A stretch of 64,000 nt of DNA, from positions 6,200,001 through 6,264,000 of the forward strand of contig NZ_CP109430.1 of assembly GCF_036250735.1 (NCBI RefSeq), read 5' to 3'. Positions 8,214 to 21,780 of the stretch are shown piece after piece. Made by a program: the position numbers and the translations under genes. The stretch is from Streptosporangium sp. NBC_01495. Lineage in GTDB: Bacteria > Actinomycetota > Actinomycetes > Streptosporangiales > Streptosporangiaceae. Every line of letters begins with the position of its first letter. Position 1 is the stretch's first letter. The notes under the pieces are model-generated. The model made no database searches, was not told where the DNA came from, and saw nothing but the letters and a program-made list of their open reading frames with translations.

Positions 8214-8282
8214 CCTATGAAACACACAAACCAATGTTTGTTGTCTCAGAATTGCGTAGTGGACGCGAGCATATTGCTTTGT
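8214..8282 (-). other. 23S-5S spacer with the 3' arm of the 23S processing stem
   Basis: The spacer contains the segment 8236-8290, whose core (8252-8272, ending GGACGCGAGCAT) is complementary to 11413-11432 upstream of the mature 23S 5' end with one mismatch. Weaker pairing extends on both sides for about 45-50 bases. In bacteria such a stem brings the 23S ends together for RNase III-type cleavage. Confidence 0.8.
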
Positions 8283-13358
<5,076 letters not shown>

Positions 13359-13484
13359 GTCTGAACAGTCCTTACCCAGCTGAAAGCACCCACCACACAT
13401 GGTGGATGTAATCAACCAAAGGAATCCATCCCCCACCCGAAAAGAGTGGTAGGACGGGGTTGTGCTTCATGCACTGGCTTTTAA

Positions 13485-13504
13485 CACACTGTTGAGTTCT
13501 CAAG
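13485..13504 (-). promoter_or_regulatory. Antitermination-like element in the rRNA leader
   Basis: The minus strand reads CTTGAGAACTCAACAGTGTG, the boxA-type sequence found in actinobacterial rrn leaders, about 125 bases before the 16S gene. It is expected to recruit Nus factors; assigned by resemblance only. Confidence 0.65.
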
Positions 13505-13581
13505 AAACGGACGCGTACACCATCACCCTGACCCGACCAACCGGCCGACCAGAACTCTGGGGCGTTCCATTTCGTATTTCA

Positions 13582-13610
13582 ACCTTACAAGCCTGTTAAG
13601 ATTGTGTCAA
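13582..13610 (-). promoter_or_regulatory. rRNA promoter, proximal
   Basis: On the minus strand a perfect -35 TTGACA (complement 13605-13610) is followed after 17 bases by -10 TAAGGT (complement 13582-13587). It lies about 225 bases before the 16S 5' end and upstream of the antitermination element. Confidence 0.8.
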
Positions 13611-13833
13611 ATTGCTAGCTATCAGCTGTTTGTCACAAAACCTGCAAACTTGCTAGGATTTCCAGCGCCTCGCTTCCGAGGCGACCCTCTGAACCTACCG
13701 TGACATCCGGGCCACAGCGAATCAACCGGTTTTCCGGCGACCTGCGTGGGATCCGAACGCTCAGGTTCGTTCAGGTGGAGTGGCCCTGGGCCCGTCCGCC
13801 GATCGGCGTCCGGCTCGCTCCGGGGCATTGCAA

Positions 13834-13862
13834 AGATTATGCGCCCTTCGGAACATCGTCAA
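13834..13862 (-). promoter_or_regulatory. rRNA promoter, distal
   Basis: A second minus-strand promoter: -35 TTGACG (complement 13857-13862), 17-base spacer, -10 TAATCT (complement 13834-13839). Tandem promoters are normal for rrn operons. The rest of 13359-14089 contains no gene. Confidence 0.75.
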
Positions 13863-13949
13863 ATCAGCCACACCCGACAAAACCGCAGGTCAGGGCAGTT
13901 CCTTAAGAAAACCAGGAACGTTCGCTACCGGAATGTTACGCGGTGAAAC

Positions 13950-13983
13950 GACTGACGCCCCGGCCGGAGCCGGAGCGTCAGTC
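13950..13983 (-). terminator. Terminator hairpin after tyrS
   Basis: Arms GACTGACGCCCCGGC (13950-13964) and GCCGGAGCGTCAGTC (13969-13983) pair with one mismatch around a four-base loop; the minus strand continues GTTTC. It separates tyrS from the rRNA promoters. Confidence 0.75.
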
Positions 13984-14089
13984 ACCGGCAATCACCGCGT
14001 TGACCTGACCAAAGGGCCAGGTCAACGAGGAAGATCGGAACAACGCGAGAGACCACGGGGACCACGCACCCCCCGAAACAGGGGCAGGA

Positions 14090-15358
14090 TCAGCTCGCGA
14101 CGACCTCGACACCGCCGACGGAACGCTTGCCACGGCGCAGCACCAGGAAGCGTCCATGGAGCAGATCATCGGCAGACGGCACGTACGTCTCGTCGGTGAC
14201 CTTGACGTTGTTGAGGTAGGCGCCACCCTCCTTCACCGCGCGGCGCGCCTCCGACTTCGACTTGACCAGGCCACTCTCGGCGAACAGGTCGACGAAGGAG
14301 GCCCCTAGGGCGGGCACCTCCGCGCGCGGCACCTCGGCGAGGGCCTCCCCCAGCGTGCGCGCGGGCAGCTCCTCCAGGGAACCCTGGCCGAACAGGGCCG
14401 CCGAGGCGGCGATCACCGCCGCGCACTCGTCGGCGCCGTGCAGCAGCGTGGTGAACTCCTCGGCGAGCGCCCGCTGCGCCTCGCGCCCGGCGGGCCGGTC
14501 GGCGGCGGCCTTCTCCAGCCCCTCGATCTCCTCGCGGGACCGGAAGCTGTAGATCTTGAGGAACTTCACCACGTCACGGTCGTCCGCGTTCAGCCAGAAC
14601 TGGTAGAACGCGTACGGGGAGGTCATCTCCGGGTTGAGCCAGACCGCGCCGCCGGCCGTCTTGCCGAACTTGGTCCCGTCGGCCTTGGTGATCAGCGGCA
14701 CGGTGAGGGCGTGAACATGGCCGCCCGTCACCCGGCGGATGAGGTCGGTTCCCGCGGTGATGTTGCCCCACTGGTCGCTGCCGCCGATCTGGAGCGTGCA
14801 GCCGTGGCGCCTGTTCAACTCCAGGTAGTCGTTGGCCTGCAGGATCTGGTAGCTGAACTCGGTGTAGCTGAGCCCTTCCCCGCCCAGCCGGGCCGAGACC
14901 GACTCTCGGGCGAGCATCCGGTTGACCGGGAAGTGCTTGCCGACGTCGCGCAGGAAGTCGATCGCGGTCATGCCCTCCGTCCAGTCGAGGTTGCTGACGA
15001 GGATCCCGGCCTTCTCGTCCGAGAAGTCGAGGAACTTCTCCACCTGGACGCGGATCCGTGCCACCCATTCGGCCACGACGTCGGAGGAGTTGAGCGAGCG
15101 CTCGGTGCTCCGGCCGCTGGGATCGCCGATCAGACCCGTCGCGCCGCCCACCAGACCGATGGCCCGGTGGCCCGCCCGCTGGATGCGGGTGAGGGTCAGC
15201 AGCGGGACCAGGTTGCCGACGTGCAGGGAGGGGGCGGTCGGGTCGAAGCCGCAATAGACCGTGATCGGACCCTCGGCCATCGCCGCGCGCAGGGCGTCGA
15301 TGTCGGTGGACTGCGCGATCAGGCCGCGCCAGGCGAGGTCATCCAGAATGTCGGTCAC
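14090..15358 (-). CDS. tyrS: Tyrosyl-tRNA synthetase
   Basis: 422 residues from GTG 15358 (VTDILDDLAWRGLIAQ), chosen over the longer frame because AAGGA precedes it at good spacing. The enzyme charges tRNA-Tyr in the cytoplasm. Class I signatures are present: CGFDPTAPSLHVGN (HIGH-type) near residue 40 and TKFGKT (KMSKS-type) in the middle. TyrRS-specific tyrosine pocket residues lie in TEFSYQILQANDYLEL and IGGSDQWGN. The C-terminal S4-like RNA-binding segment (KSKSEARRAVKEGGAYLNN) is complete. It is the last gene of the arginine/mpg run, separated from mpg by a 3'-end repeat. Confidence 0.97.
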   Translation of the reverse strand: MTDILDDLAWRGLIAQSTDIDALRAAMAEGPITVYCGFDPTAPSLHVGNLVPLLTLTRIQRAGHRAIGLVGGATGLIGDPSGRSTERSLNSSDVVAEWVARIRVQVEKFLDFSDEKAGILVSNLDWTEGMTAIDFLRDVGKHFPVNRMLARESVSARLGGEGLSYTEFSYQILQANDYLELNRRHGCTLQIGGSDQWGNITAGTDLIRRVTGGHVHALTVPLITKADGTKFGKTAGGAVWLNPEMTSPYAFYQFWLNADDRDVVKFLKIYSFRSREEIEGLEKAAADRPAGREAQRALAEEFTTLLHGADECAAVIAASAALFGQGSLEELPARTLGEALAEVPRAEVPALGASFVDLFAESGLVKSKSEARRAVKEGGAYLNNVKVTDETYVPSADDLLHGRFLVLRRGKRSVGGVEVVAS

Positions 15359-15509
15359 GATCCTTGCTTTCCAATGCTCGAAGGGACATTTAGCGCTCTC
15401 GTACACCCTGCCCGATCACGGCACCGTCGCGCCACTCGAAACCCTCCTCTCGCGCGAGGCGACCTGCGCGAGAAGGCGCGAGAGCGGGCGAGGAGGGAGC
15501 ACACACGAT

Positions 15510-15715
15510 CTACCGTGGCGCGGGACGTGCGGCCCGGCGGGGGAAAGACCCTGGGCTCACCGTCGATCTACCAGGCGGCGCAGACCGTGCTCGGCAGGGA
15601 GACACCGTCGGCCTACCGGCCGCGCGGGACGTACCCGGTGGGGAGACGCCGTCGACCCTACCGGCGGCGCGGGACGTGCGGCCGGTAGGGAGAGACCGTG
15701 GGCTCACCGTCGATC
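15510..15715 (-). repeat. Four tandem copies of the mpg 3' end including its stop codon
   Basis: Read on the minus strand, four units of 58, 45, 45 and 58 bases (15658-15715, 15613-15657, 15568-15612, 15510-15567) each begin with a TCGACGG or CCGACGG sequence and end in GGTAG. The first unit is the true 3' end of mpg with the stop TAG at 15658-15660; the others follow directly. The middle part (GGTCTCTCCC, CGCACGTCCCGCGC) is kept in varying degree. The rest of the tyrS-mpg gap (15359-15509) contains no gene. Confidence 0.9.
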
Positions 15716-16308
15716 CAGAAGCGCCACGGCGTCTCCCTGCCCGACGAGACCCCGGTGCGCGGCCCCGACAGGACGGACGACGGCTTGGCCGGCTCGCCCT
15801 CGACCACGGAGAGTGATCCGGGCGCGCAGGCGTCGAGCCCGTTGTGCTCGCGGGTGAGTCCGAGCGCCACCGCCAGTCGTGCCGGCCCCCTGGCGAGATC
15901 GACCTCCCTGACGGGACGGGCGCTTCCCGCGCCCCGGCGGGCCAGGGCGGTCTCGACACCGGAGATCACCTCTCCGGCCCGCAGCAGCACGCCGGAGCCG
16001 ACTCCCTCGGGAAGGCACGTGAGGTTGGCGCAGAAATGCATACCGTACGTGAAGTAGACGTACAGGTGACCCGGTGGGCCGAACATCACCGCGTTGCGCG
16101 GCGTCCGGCCCCGGTAGGTGTGCGACGCGGGGTCCTCGCCCGGCACCCCGTACGCCTCGACCTCGGTGAGACGCAACTCGACCGGCCCGTGTACGAGCAC
16201 CCGTCCCAGCAGGTCGGGGGCGACCTCGTGAGCGGGCCGGTCGAAGAAGTCGCGGGCCAGTGGCGTGGACGCGGCGGGCGGTCGCCCGCCGTACTCGTCA
16301 GCGGCCAT
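15658..16308 (-). CDS. mpg: 3-methyladenine DNA glycosylase (AAG/MPG family)
   Basis: 216 residues from ATG 16308. The enzyme excises alkylated purines, starting base-excision repair. Family marks: residues about 18-34 FFDRPAHEVAPDLLGRVL, TEVEAYG with the catalytic glutamate near residue 51, HTYRGRTPRN, MFGPPGHLYVYFTYGMH and LARGPARLA. The C-terminal RFWIDGEPTVSPYRP is the usual end of the fold; the last residues (VPRRR) and stop lie in the repeat described separately. It starts nine bases after argH on the same strand and is probably co-transcribed with it. Confidence 0.95.
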   Translation of the reverse strand: MAADEYGGRPPAASTPLARDFFDRPAHEVAPDLLGRVLVHGPVELRLTEVEAYGVPGEDPASHTYRGRTPRNAVMFGPPGHLYVYFTYGMHFCANLTCLPEGVGSGVLLRAGEVISGVETALARRGAGSARPVREVDLARGPARLAVALGLTREHNGLDACAPGSLSVVEGEPAKPSSVLSGPRTGVSSGRETPWRFWIDGEPTVSPYRPHVPRRR

Positions 16309-16317
16309 CGCCGCGCG

Positions 16318-17736
16318 TCAGCTTCCGCTCGCCCAGGCGGCCTGGGCGTCGACGATCTCACGCAGCGCGATGAGCTGGTCACGGACCCGGTCGGGTGCCG
16401 TACCGCCGTGCGCCTTGCGGGCCGCCAGGGCACCGGGCACCGAGAGGACCTCGCGGGAGTCGGGTGTGAAGTGCGGCGAGACCTTGGCCAGTTCCTCGTC
16501 GGTGAGATCGCCGAAGTCCTTGTCGTTGACCTGGCACCAGACGACCAGGTGCCCGACCGCCTCGTGGGCCTCGCGGAAGGCGACGCCCCTGCGGACCAGC
16601 AGCTCGGCCAGGTCGGTGGCGAGCGCGAACCCGTCGGGGGCCGAGGCCTCCAGCTTGGCGGTGTTGACGCGCATGGTCGCGACGAGCCCCGCCATCGCGG
16701 GAAGGACGAGCAGCAGGCTGTCGACGGAGTCGAAGACCGGCTCCTTGTCCTCCTGCAGGTCACGGTTGTAGGTCAGCGGCAGGCCCTTGAGCGTCGTCAG
16801 CAGCGCCATGAGGTTGCCGATGAGACGACCGCTCTTGCCCCGGGCGAGCTCGGCCACGTCGGGGTTCTTCTTCTGCGGCATGATCGACGAGCCGGTGGAG
16901 TAGGCGTCGTCCATCTCGATCCAGCGGAACTCCTGCGAGGCCCACAGGACGATCTCCTCGCCCAGCCGCGACAGGTGCACGCCGATCATCGCCGCGTCGA
17001 ACAGGAACTCGGCGGCGAAGTCGCGGTCGGCGACGGCGTCCATCGAGTTGGGCGCGGCGGAGTCGAAGCCGAGCTCCCTGGCCACGGCCTGCGGGTCGAG
17101 CGGCAGGGAGGATCCGGCCAGCGCCCCCGCGCCCAGCGGGGAGACGGCCGCGCGCCTGTCCCAGTCGCGCAGGCGATCGATGTCGCGGGCGAAGGCGTGC
17201 ACGTGCGCCAGGAGCTGGTGGCCGAAGGACACCGGCTGCGCGTGCTGCAGGTGGGTCATGCCGGGGGCCGCCGTCTCGGCGTGCTCCTCGGCCTGGCTCA
17301 TCAGCGCGGTCTCCAGCTCCACCAGCCGGGACACGATGTGCCTGACGTGGTCGCGCAGGTAGAGCCGCAGGTCCGTAGCGACCTGGTCGTTGCGGCTGCG
17401 ACCGGCACGGAGCTTGCCGCCGAGCGTGCCGAGGCGTTCCAGCAGGCCGCGCTCCAGCGCGGTGTGGACGTCCTCGTCGGCGACGGTCGGCCGGAACTCG
17501 CCCGCCTTGCAGGCGCGCTCCAGATCGTCCAGGGCGCCGATCATGCGCGTCAGCTCGTCGTCGCTCAGCAGGTTCGCGCGGTGCAGCACCCTGGCGTGCG
17601 CGCGCGAGGCCAGCAGGTCGTACGGCACCAGCCTCCAGTCGAAGTGCACGCTCACCGAAAGCCTGGTCAGCGCGTCGGCCGGACCTCCTTCGAACCGGCC
17701 GCCCCAGAGCCGCATGGGCTTGCCACCATCAGTCAC
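16318..17736 (-). CDS. argH: Argininosuccinate lyase
   Basis: 472 residues from GTG 17736, preceded by GGGAGGGAG; the longer frame to 17829 lacks such a site. It cleaves argininosuccinate to arginine and fumarate, the last step of arginine synthesis. The N-terminus MRLWGGRF (with a short VTDGGKP before it) and the fumarase/lyase signature SSIMPQKKNPD (catalytic serine in the flexible loop) are clear; HLQHAQPVSFGHQ holds the conserved His pair. Length matches the family. It follows argG by 41 bases on the same strand. Confidence 0.97.
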   Translation of the reverse strand: MTDGGKPMRLWGGRFEGGPADALTRLSVSVHFDWRLVPYDLLASRAHARVLHRANLLSDDELTRMIGALDDLERACKAGEFRPTVADEDVHTALERGLLERLGTLGGKLRAGRSRNDQVATDLRLYLRDHVRHIVSRLVELETALMSQAEEHAETAAPGMTHLQHAQPVSFGHQLLAHVHAFARDIDRLRDWDRRAAVSPLGAGALAGSSLPLDPQAVARELGFDSAAPNSMDAVADRDFAAEFLFDAAMIGVHLSRLGEEIVLWASQEFRWIEMDDAYSTGSSIMPQKKNPDVAELARGKSGRLIGNLMALLTTLKGLPLTYNRDLQEDKEPVFDSVDSLLLVLPAMAGLVATMRVNTAKLEASAPDGFALATDLAELLVRRGVAFREAHEAVGHLVVWCQVNDKDFGDLTDEELAKVSPHFTPDSREVLSVPGALAARKAHGGTAPDRVRDQLIALREIVDAQAAWASGS

Positions 17737-17777
17737 CGTTGTTCTCCCTCCCCATTCAATCCGCGACCTTAGCCCAA

Positions 17778-18977
17778 TCAGACCAGCCGGGCGTCCCGGG
17801 CAGAGGCAATCTTGGAGGGCAGGCCCCACAGCTCGACGAAGCCCTTGGCCAGGGACTGGTCGAAGATGTCGCCGGTGTCGTAGGTGGCGAGGTTGAAGTC
17901 GTACAGCGACGCCTCGGAGCGGCGCCCGGTGACGGTGGCCCGGCCGCCGTGCAGGGTCATCCGGATCTCACCGGTGACGTGCTCCTGAACCTCGGCGACG
18001 AAGGTGTCGAGAGCCTTCTTGAGCGGGGAGAACCAGAGACCGTCGTAGACGAGCTCGCCCCAGCGCTGGTCCACCGACCGCTTGAAGCGGGCGAGGTCGC
18101 GCTCGACGGTGACGCTCTCCAGCTCCATATGGGCGGTGATCAGGGCGATGGCGCCCGGCGCCTCGTAGACCTCGCGGGACTTGATGCCGACGAGCCGGTC
18201 CTCGACCATGTCGAGGCGGCCGACGCCCTGGGCGCCCGCGCGGCGGTTGAGCTCCTCGATGACCTGGAACGGGGTGAGGTGCCGCCCGTCCAGCGCCACG
18301 GGGACGCCCTTGACGAAGCTGATGATGACCTCGTCCGCGTCGCGCGGCTGCGCCGGGTCGGCGGTGTAAGCGTAGACGTCCTCGATCGGGCCGTTCCAGA
18401 TGTCCTCGAGGAAGCCGGTCTCGACGGCCCTGCCCCAGATGTTCTGGTCGATGGAGTACGGGTTCTTCTTGGTGGTCTCGATCGGCAGGTTCTTCTCCTC
18501 GGCGTAGGCGATCGCCTTGTCCCGGGTCCACGCGTAGTCGCGGGCGGGGGCGATGACCTTGAGCTCGGGGTACAGGGCGGCCAGACCGGCCTCGAACCGG
18601 ACCTGGTCGTTGCCCTTGCCGGTGCAGCCGTGCGAGACGTGGGTGCCGCCGAACTCCTTGGCCGCCGCGGCCAGGTGCTTGACGATCAGCGGCCGCGACA
18701 GGGCGGAGACCAGCGGGTAGCGGTCCATGTAGAGGGCGTTGGCCTGCAGCGCGGGCACGCAGAAGTCGGTGGCGAACTCCTCGCGGGCGTCCACGACGAC
18801 GGATTCCACGGCGCCGCAGTCGATGGCGCGCTTGCGGATGGCCTCCATGTCCTCACCGCCCTGGCCGACGTCGACGGCGACCGCGACGACCTCGGCACCG
18901 GTCTTCTCGGCGAGGAAGGGAATGGCGACGGAGGTGTCGAGGCCTCCGGAGAATGCGAGTACGACCCGGTCGGTCAT
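17778..18977 (-). CDS. argG: Argininosuccinate synthase
   Basis: 399 residues from ATG 18977, with TTGGAG nine bases upstream (a TTG five codons earlier lacks a site). It joins citrulline and aspartate with ATP. The PP-loop LAFSGGLDTSVAIPFL is at residues 7-22; STGKGNDQVRFE-type residues appear as GCTGKGNDQVRFE, and the aspartate/citrulline site lies around PYSIDQNIWGRAVE. Length is standard. It lies 70 bases after argR; the gap shows no obvious ARG box, so it may read through from the argC promoter. Confidence 0.97.
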   Translation of the reverse strand: MTDRVVLAFSGGLDTSVAIPFLAEKTGAEVVAVAVDVGQGGEDMEAIRKRAIDCGAVESVVVDAREEFATDFCVPALQANALYMDRYPLVSALSRPLIVKHLAAAAKEFGGTHVSHGCTGKGNDQVRFEAGLAALYPELKVIAPARDYAWTRDKAIAYAEEKNLPIETTKKNPYSIDQNIWGRAVETGFLEDIWNGPIEDVYAYTADPAQPRDADEVIISFVKGVPVALDGRHLTPFQVIEELNRRAGAQGVGRLDMVEDRLVGIKSREVYEAPGAIALITAHMELESVTVERDLARFKRSVDQRWGELVYDGLWFSPLKKALDTFVAEVQEHVTGEIRMTLHGGRATVTGRRSEASLYDFNLATYDTGDIFDQSLAKGFVELWGLPSKIASARDARLV

Positions 18978-19047
18978 GATGGGTATCTCCAAGATCTTTA
19001 TTGGTCACAGGTGTCAGATGCTGCCATGGACAGCCCACCTGAGCAGG

Positions 19048-19554
19048 CTAGATACGTCGATCGGCGTGCCGGAGCAGCCCCTCGGCGACAGCTGCCCCGC
19101 CCATCGGGTCGCGGCTGATGACGAGGATCGTGTCGTCCCCCGCGACCGTGCCGAGGATGGACTCCCAGTCGGCGTGGTCGATGGCGGAGGCGAGGAACTG
19201 CGCGGCGCCCGGCGGCGTACGGACGATGACCAGGTTGGCGGAGGCCTCTGCGGAGACGAGGAACTCCTCCGCGAGCCTGCCGAGCCTGGCGGCCGGGGAC
19301 TCGCCGGTACCGAGCCTGGCGAGCCTTATCCGGCCGCCGCCCTCGCCCGGCAGGGCGTAGACCAGGGAGCCGTCCTCGGCACGCAGTTTGAGCGCGCCGA
19401 GTTCGTCCAGGTCGCGGGAGAGGGTGGCCTGGGTGACCTCGACCCCGCTCTCCAGCAGGAGCTTGGCCAGCTCGGGCTGGGATCTGACCGGCTGCCGCTG
19501 CAGCAGGTCGGCGATCCGTGCCTGGCGGGCGACCTTGGTCATCGGGATCGTCAT
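19048..19554 (-). CDS. argR: Arginine repressor
   Basis: 168 residues from ATG 19554, five bases after the argF stop, with GGAGG about 12 bases upstream (ATG 19542 is an alternative). Residues 10-75 form the winged-helix DNA-binding domain (RQARIADLLQRQPVRSQPEL, VTQATLSRDLDELGALK). The C-terminal half holds the hexamerisation/arginine-binding domain (PPGAAQFLASAIDHADW, ILGTVAGDDTILVI). With arginine as co-repressor it should bind the ARG box before argC and so control its own operon. Confidence 0.96.
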   Translation of the reverse strand: MTIPMTKVARQARIADLLQRQPVRSQPELAKLLLESGVEVTQATLSRDLDELGALKLRAEDGSLVYALPGEGGGRIRLARLGTGESPAARLGRLAEEFLVSAEASANLVIVRTPPGAAQFLASAIDHADWESILGTVAGDDTILVISRDPMGGAAVAEGLLRHADRRI

Positions 19555-19559
19555 GCGGA

Positions 19560-20579
19560 TCACCCGCCTCCGGGCGTGTCGGCGCTCACGGGTCCGCCCC
19601 CCACCGGGCCGTCGTCCGAGGACGCGTCCCGGCCCGCCACCGAGACCAGCCAGTGCAGCAGGGCCTTCTGGGCGTGCAGCCGGTTCTCCGCCTGGTCCCA
19701 CACCAGGCTCCGCGGGCCGTCGAGGACCTCGGCGGAGATCTCCAGGTCGCGGTAGGCGGGCAGGCAGTGCAGGACGACGGCGCCGGGGGCCGCCCGGCTC
19801 ACCAGCGCGGCGTTGACCTGGTACGGCATCAGGTCGGCGATCCGCTGCTCCTTGCCCTCCTGGCCCATGGAGACCCAGGTGTCGGTGGCGATCACGTCCG
19901 CGCCCGCGGCGGCCTCGGCCGGGTCGGCGAGGACGGCGACCGACCCGCCGGTCCCCGCGGCGACCTCGCCGGCCCGCCGCAGGATCTCCGGGTCGGGCCG
20001 GTATCCGGCGGGCGCGGCGACCCGGACGTGCATGCCGGCGACGGCCCCGCCGAGCAGGTAGGAGTGGGCCATGTTGTTGGCCCCGTCGCCGAAGTAGGCC
20101 AGGGTGAGCCCCGCCGTCCTGCCGAAGTGCTCCCTGACGGTCTGCAGGTCGGCGAGGATCTGGCAGGGGTGGAACTCGTCGGTGAGGGCGTTGACCACCG
20201 GCACCGAGGATGCCGAGGCCATGGCCTCGATCCTCTCCTGGCCCGAGGTGCGCCACACGATGGCACCCACCTGGCGCTCCAGGACCCGGGCGGTGTCCTC
20301 GATCGACTCGCCGCGGCCCATCTGGGAGGATCCGGCGTCGAGGATGAGGGGGAGGCCGCCGAGCTCGCCGATGCCGACCGCGAAGGAGACGCGGGTGCGG
20401 GTGGAGTGCTTGTCGAACAGGACGGCGACGGTCTGCGGCCCCTCGAAGGGGCGGTAGCCGTAGCGGTCCTTCTTCACGGCCTCGGCCAGGTCGAGCACCT
20501 GGGCCTGCTCCGCGGGCGAGAGGTCGTCGTCCCTCAGGAAGTGCCTGACGTGCGCCTGTCCGGCGGGGTTACTGGGCAT
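19560..20579 (-). CDS. argF: Ornithine carbamoyltransferase
   Basis: 339 residues from ATG 20579, which overlaps the argD end by 11 bases. It makes citrulline from ornithine and carbamoyl phosphate. The carbamoyl-phosphate site STRTR (DKHSTRTRVSF), the HPCQ motif (FHPCQILADLQT) and the ornithine/catalytic HCLP (VLHCLPAYRD) are all present. The last 20 residues are a Gly/Asp-rich tail. argF sits between argD and argR. Confidence 0.97.
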   Translation of the reverse strand: MPSNPAGQAHVRHFLRDDDLSPAEQAQVLDLAEAVKKDRYGYRPFEGPQTVAVLFDKHSTRTRVSFAVGIGELGGLPLILDAGSSQMGRGESIEDTARVLERQVGAIVWRTSGQERIEAMASASSVPVVNALTDEFHPCQILADLQTVREHFGRTAGLTLAYFGDGANNMAHSYLLGGAVAGMHVRVAAPAGYRPDPEILRRAGEVAAGTGGSVAVLADPAEAAAGADVIATDTWVSMGQEGKEQRIADLMPYQVNAALVSRAAPGAVVLHCLPAYRDLEISAEVLDGPRSLVWDQAENRLHAQKALLHWLVSVAGRDASSDDGPVGGGPVSADTPGGG

Positions 20580-21780
20580 CTGCGGCCTCGTCGAGGATCG
20601 CGGGGAGCGCGGCCACGAAGGCCGCGACCTGGGCGGAGGTGATCACCAGCGGGGGCGCGAGCCGTACCGCGTCGGGCTGGAGGGCGTTGACCAGGAAGCC
20701 CGCGCGCTGGGCGGCGGCCTGGACCTGGGCGGAGCGGTCGGCGGTCAGCACGACGGCCCGCCACAGGCCCCGGCCGCGGACGCCGGCGAGCAGCGGGTGG
20801 TCGATCGCGGCGATGCCCTCGGCGAGTTCGGCGCCGACGGTACGGACGTGCTCCAGCAGGCCGTCCCCGTCGATGGTGTCGAGTACGGCGAGCGCGGCGG
20901 CGGCCGAGACGGGGTTTCCGCCGAAGGTGGACCCGTGGTCGCCCTGGGCGAAGACGGTGGCCGCCGCGCCGAAGCCGACGCAGGCGCCGATCGGCATGCC
21001 GCCGCCGAGGCCCTTGGCCAGGGTGAGCACGTCGGGCAGGATGCCCTCGTGCTGGTGGGCGAACCAGTGCCCGGTGCGGCCGATCGCCGACTGGATCTCG
21101 TCGGCGACCAGCAGCGCGCCGGTGGCGTCGCAGATCTCCCTGGCGGCCGTGAAGTAGCCCTCGGGCGGGGGCACGACCCCCGCCTCGCCCTGGGTGGGTT
21201 CGAGGAAGACCGCGGCGCACTCGCCGGTGACCGCGCTCTTGAGCGCGTCGGCGTCGCCGTAGGGGACGAAGCGGACGTCGATCGGGAACGGGCCGAACTG
21301 GTCGCGGATGGAGCGCTTGCCGGTCAGGGCGAGCGCCCCGAGGGTGCGGCCGTGGAAGGCGTTCTCCGCGGCCACGAAGTAGGTGCGGCCGTTCGACCTG
21401 CCGTACTTGAGGGAGAGCTTCAGCGCGGCCTCGTTGGCCTCGGTTCCCGAATTGGTGAAGAACACCTTGGCCGGGGCTCCGAGCAGGCCGAGCAGGCGCT
21501 CGGCGAGCAGCACCTCGGGCTCGTGCAGGAAGAGGTTGCTGGTGTGGGCGAGCGTGGCGACCTGCCGGGAGACGGCCTCCACCAGGGCGGGGTGGGCGTG
21601 GCCGAGCGAACTGACCGCGATGCCGCCGATCAGGTCGAGATACTCGCGGCCGTCGACGTCCCAGACCCTCGTGCCCTCGCCTCGGGCCAGTGCCACCGGG
21701 GGCACGCCGTAGTTGGGCATGAAGGCGGCCTCGAAGCGTCTGGCGAGCGCCTCTCCTGCGAGACTTTCCTGCGGGCTCAC
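20569..21780 (-). CDS. argD: Acetylornithine aminotransferase
   Basis: 403 residues from GTG 21780; the GTGA overlaps the argB stop. It is a class III PLP enzyme converting N-acetylglutamate semialdehyde to N-acetylornithine. The PLP region LLVADEIQSAIGRTG is followed by LTLAKGLGGGMPIGA, with the Schiff-base lysine. GTEANEAALKLSLKYG and AFHGRTLGAL are typical of the family. Length is normal. Confidence 0.96.
   Translation of the reverse strand: MSPQESLAGEALARRFEAAFMPNYGVPPVALARGEGTRVWDVDGREYLDLIGGIAVSSLGHAHPALVEAVSRQVATLAHTSNLFLHEPEVLLAERLLGLLGAPAKVFFTNSGTEANEAALKLSLKYGRSNGRTYFVAAENAFHGRTLGALALTGKRSIRDQFGPFPIDVRFVPYGDADALKSAVTGECAAVFLEPTQGEAGVVPPPEGYFTAAREICDATGALLVADEIQSAIGRTGHWFAHQHEGILPDVLTLAKGLGGGMPIGACVGFGAAATVFAQGDHGSTFGGNPVSAAAALAVLDTIDGDGLLEHVRTVGAELAEGIAAIDHPLLAGVRGRGLWRAVVLTADRSAQVQAAAQRAGFLVNALQPDAVRLAPPLVITSAQVAAFVAALPAILDEAADAQ

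Noticed and set aside
15359..15509. T-box or other riboswitch before tyrS
   Set aside because: I saw no T-box core sequence or specifier structure; only GC-rich short palindromes such as CTCGCGCGAG.
15844..17772. 642-residue open frame antisense to argH and mpg
   Set aside because: No recognisable domain; both minus-strand genes are complete enzymes.
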